A stretch of DNA of 64,000 nucleotides from Isoetes taiwanensis (taxonomy: Eukaryota > Streptophyta > Lycopodiopsida > Isoetales > Isoetaceae). The position numbers and the translations under genes are program-made. The stretch spans positions 3,009,252-3,073,251 of the forward strand of contig JAJEKV010000013.1 in NCBI GenBank assembly GCA_021234155.1. The letters are read 5' to 3'. The notes beneath the pieces are model-generated. The model was not told the DNA's origin. It worked only from the letters and a program-made list of their open reading frames with translations, and did no database searches. Of the stretch, positions 61,740-64,000 are shown piece by piece. How positions within the stretch are numbered: the first letter of the stretch is position 1; every line of letters starts with the position of its first letter.

Positions 61740-63938
61740 GCTGCCGAGCCTCAAGTCACATTTCGGGCTTCCTCCTGCAATGACATTCACACCCCCTCAA
61801 GCCGACACACGAAAGTAGCCTCGGAAATTGCGCCTCGATATTCAAACCCCGGCTCTGTTGAGTTTACTCCGGCCGCCCACCTCGGCTTCCACCCACTGTT
61901 CAATTTACTCCATCACACACCACCGCTCACGAGGCGTCGTGCGCCCCCCCACCAATGCGTTTTACCCCACCTCGGGCTAGAGAGGTCGGACTACCTTCTC
62001 CACTTCATTTTAGTACGTAAGCCCTTAGTCCACAGTAGGCTAAATCCCGGAGGCAAATCCGCCAACTCCATCAATTTGGCTAAATGGTACTACAACAAGT
62101 GGGGGCGGTCGGTGACACGCAACTCTCGTGTTCTCACGACACCCGGGAGCTGGTCAACTCGTCACCAACCTCGATTACTTTTTCCCGAGGAGAGGGAAAG
62201 CACCTCCCCGGGACTTGCACACACCAAACCTATCGGCATCTACAAGTACACCTCAAGTTGATCTCTCGGGCGAAGAAACACCTCATGTTGATCTCTCGGG
62301 CGAGGACCTACCAAAGCCACAAGACTCCTTGTTTGAATTCAAAGCCCACGCAAGTAAGAATCTTAAGCGTAACTTACACAAGAAAGCATATACAAGCTGT
62401 TAGAAGAAAGAAACTCATGGACGAGGCTCACTTGCGGGCAACACATACAAAAGCTCTTGTTGTTCTCAGCGTTGTTTGCTTAAGATTGGATTAAAGGAAT
62501 TGAGGTTGATTCGTGATAGTTCTGAGTTCAATGACTCTGCTAGACCAAAGGGGCTACTTAGCCTTCAATATTAGGCGGATGATGGTGAGAAGTTTACTTA
62601 CACCATAGCTGGTGGCCCTGCCGTCTGTCAAAGCGGCCTTCAAATTGATTCATGCTTTAGGCAAAGCGTGACGACTTGACCGCTGAAGAAAAGGCTTGAC
62701 AAGAATCCGGGCATCAATGACTCTTGCCATTCGGGGAGGCATATCCGAATTCATGCCCTTCAATGTGTTTCACGGATGGAAGGTTTCTTTAAGGAGTCTT
62801 GTGAGAAACTCCCTAATAGCCCTATGTACCACTTGGTGACAATTTCCGCGAAACAAGAAGTCTACGATAATTATAAGGAGATGTGTGTTGATTTTGGAGA
62901 GCGCTTTATGCGCTACTCTTACTTTCTTGTGCTGCGGAAAAAAAGAGTTTTCTGGCGTGTCCATTCCTAGAAAGCATAGGATGTCTGTTTGTGCTACATG
63001 CTCTGAATTAAAAGCTTCGGAGACAAAATGCAAGGACACTTCACACTAAAAGTAAGCTTCGGGGCGTGTTCTTGCCTAGTTCTACTTAAAAGTAGGTTCT
63101 TTCCTAAACATATTTTCCTTTTCGGATGCATTGAAGGAGGGCCCGAACAAACCTGAGAGAACAACAATCTTTGGAAAGGAGAAAATTGACAAAACATAGG
63201 AAGAAAACTTTGGAACAACCACTCAACTACATATCGGTTGTTATTGATGGAATGGACCAGAAGAAGACCACCCTACCACATTTTGTCAATGTGCCTAAGG
63301 ATCTTCTTGAAGAAGATTTCATACATGCATGTTGTTGGTGCTATGGTATTTAATGGAAAACTATCTTGCAAGGCATTTTTGAATTATCCAAACATTCATG
63401 CTGATCCAAATCTCACTATCACAATATTGAATAAGCTTCTTTCCAATCTAGAACATATCTGCCCGGTTCGTATCTTGACTAGATAACCACGACAAGGGAA
63501 AATAAGAATCGCGTTGTTTGCTTCTGCGTGCTATGCTAGTAGAGAAACAAATCTTCAAGAAGGTGAAGATTGGTTTCTGCTTGTTGGTCATACACACGAC
63601 CAAATTGATCGGATGTTCGATGGGTTCTCTAAGCGTCTTGCTTTCGAAAAAAAGCTCTAAGCACTTGCCGACCATGATTGAGGTCATCCAAGATTCCTAC
63701 AATCCTCGTCCGGACATCGAGTTATTGGAAGAAACTTATGATTTCAAGGAATGGATTTTTGAGGAGAGATCAACTAGGTCTTTGTGCTATTGAGCCCTTG
63801 AGAAACATTACATTTCAGCATCGGATCAAAATTTCACTTGTAGATGGCAAGGCCATCTTACAAGAAAGAAATATGCCACATCCTTGCGGTGGCGACCCGG
63901 TAATGGTATTCAATTCATTCGCAACATCCCAATACTAG
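61740..63938 (+). pseudogene. DUF7869-type transposon protein (DDE-like), broken
   Basis: Pieces in changing frames. Pro/Ser-rich N-terminus with a 30-bp in-frame doublet (TPQVDLSGEE/TPHVDLSGED, 62247-62306). HLVTISAKQEVYDNYKEMCVDF (62830 on). SIPRKHRMSVCATCSELKAS (about 62961-63020, Cys-x2-Cys). VVIDGMDQKKTTLPHF (about 63238-63285). HVVGAMVFNGKLSCKAFLNY and PNLTITILNKLLSNLEHICP (63330-63465). LDN in one frame then TTRENKNRVV in the next (63482-63520). LVGHTHDQIDRMF (63580-63618) and SKHLPTMIEVIQDSYNPRP (63657-63713). The order IDGMD, LDN..ENKNR, VGHTHxxID is what I know from DUF7869-containing transposon proteins, probably an RNase H-fold transposase. At least six frame changes, so inactive as read. 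It may continue past the window. Confidence 0.65.
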
Positions 63939-64000
63939 TTCCATGCTCTCTGCCGAAATCAAATGCCTCTAAAAAGCTTGAAAGAAATCACAAAAGAGTA

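Overview
This is nuclear DNA of a land plant: intron-rich genes with GT-AG junctions lie between long gene-poor stretches full of decayed transposable elements. Supported plant genes or gene pieces are a 12-oxophytodienoate-reductase-like first exon (63-247, minus), a TRF-like single-Myb telomere-repeat-binding protein (21762-24821, minus), an N-acetylglucosamine kinase (50838-53369, plus), a PPR-protein remnant (27061-27729, minus) and a broken coiled-coil gene with a DUF4795-like C-terminus (11852-16081, plus). DUF4795-type proteins are best known from sperm flagella, so that gene, if correctly read, hints at a plant with motile sperm such as a fern, lycophyte, bryophyte, cycad or Ginkgo. 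The species cannot be named from the sequence.

Layout. 0-7 kb: OPR-like exon, then two direct copies of a 1.6-1.8 kb block (748-2303, 4787-6557). 9-11 kb: a second duplicated block, one copy carrying a SINE with a perfect 14-bp target duplication and the other keeping the empty site. 11.8-16.1 kb: the DUF4795-like gene. 17.8-19.4 kb: a 5'-truncated LINE. 21.7-25.3 kb: the TRF-like gene with a minisatellite upstream. 27-34 kb: PPR remnant, then a full-length Ty1/copia element (28221-33439) with GATGT target duplications. 34.9 and 40.4 kb: two Helitron-type 3' termini. 40.5-45.1 kb: an L1-type LINE on the minus strand, inserted into one unit of a ~190-bp tandem repeat. 45.5-47.1 kb: more tandem duplications. 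49.5-50.6 kb: a 1-kb terminal-inverted-repeat element beside a GC-rich inverted repeat, just upstream of the kinase gene. 55.0-56.6 kb: a truncated copia element ending exactly at a hairpin.

The most unusual part is 57-64 kb. Two degenerate, divergently oriented genes flank a region packed with the palindrome TATAAATTTATA. The minus-strand gene has a ParB-like segment and, further on, a CDIPYGF segment resembling the DPPY motif of amino-methyltransferases. The plus-strand gene matches the transposon-associated DUF7869 type (IDGMD, ENKNR, VGHTH..ID). Between them is an array of about 11 palindromes with a ~30-bp period. I read this as a decayed DNA transposon with an unusual gene pair.

Many reading frames are broken. 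Comparing duplicated copies shows recurrent CAG/CTG versus CGG/CCG differences and small indels, concentrated in repeats. This may be a consensus artefact at CHG-methylated sites as much as true decay, so pseudogene calls here are provisional.
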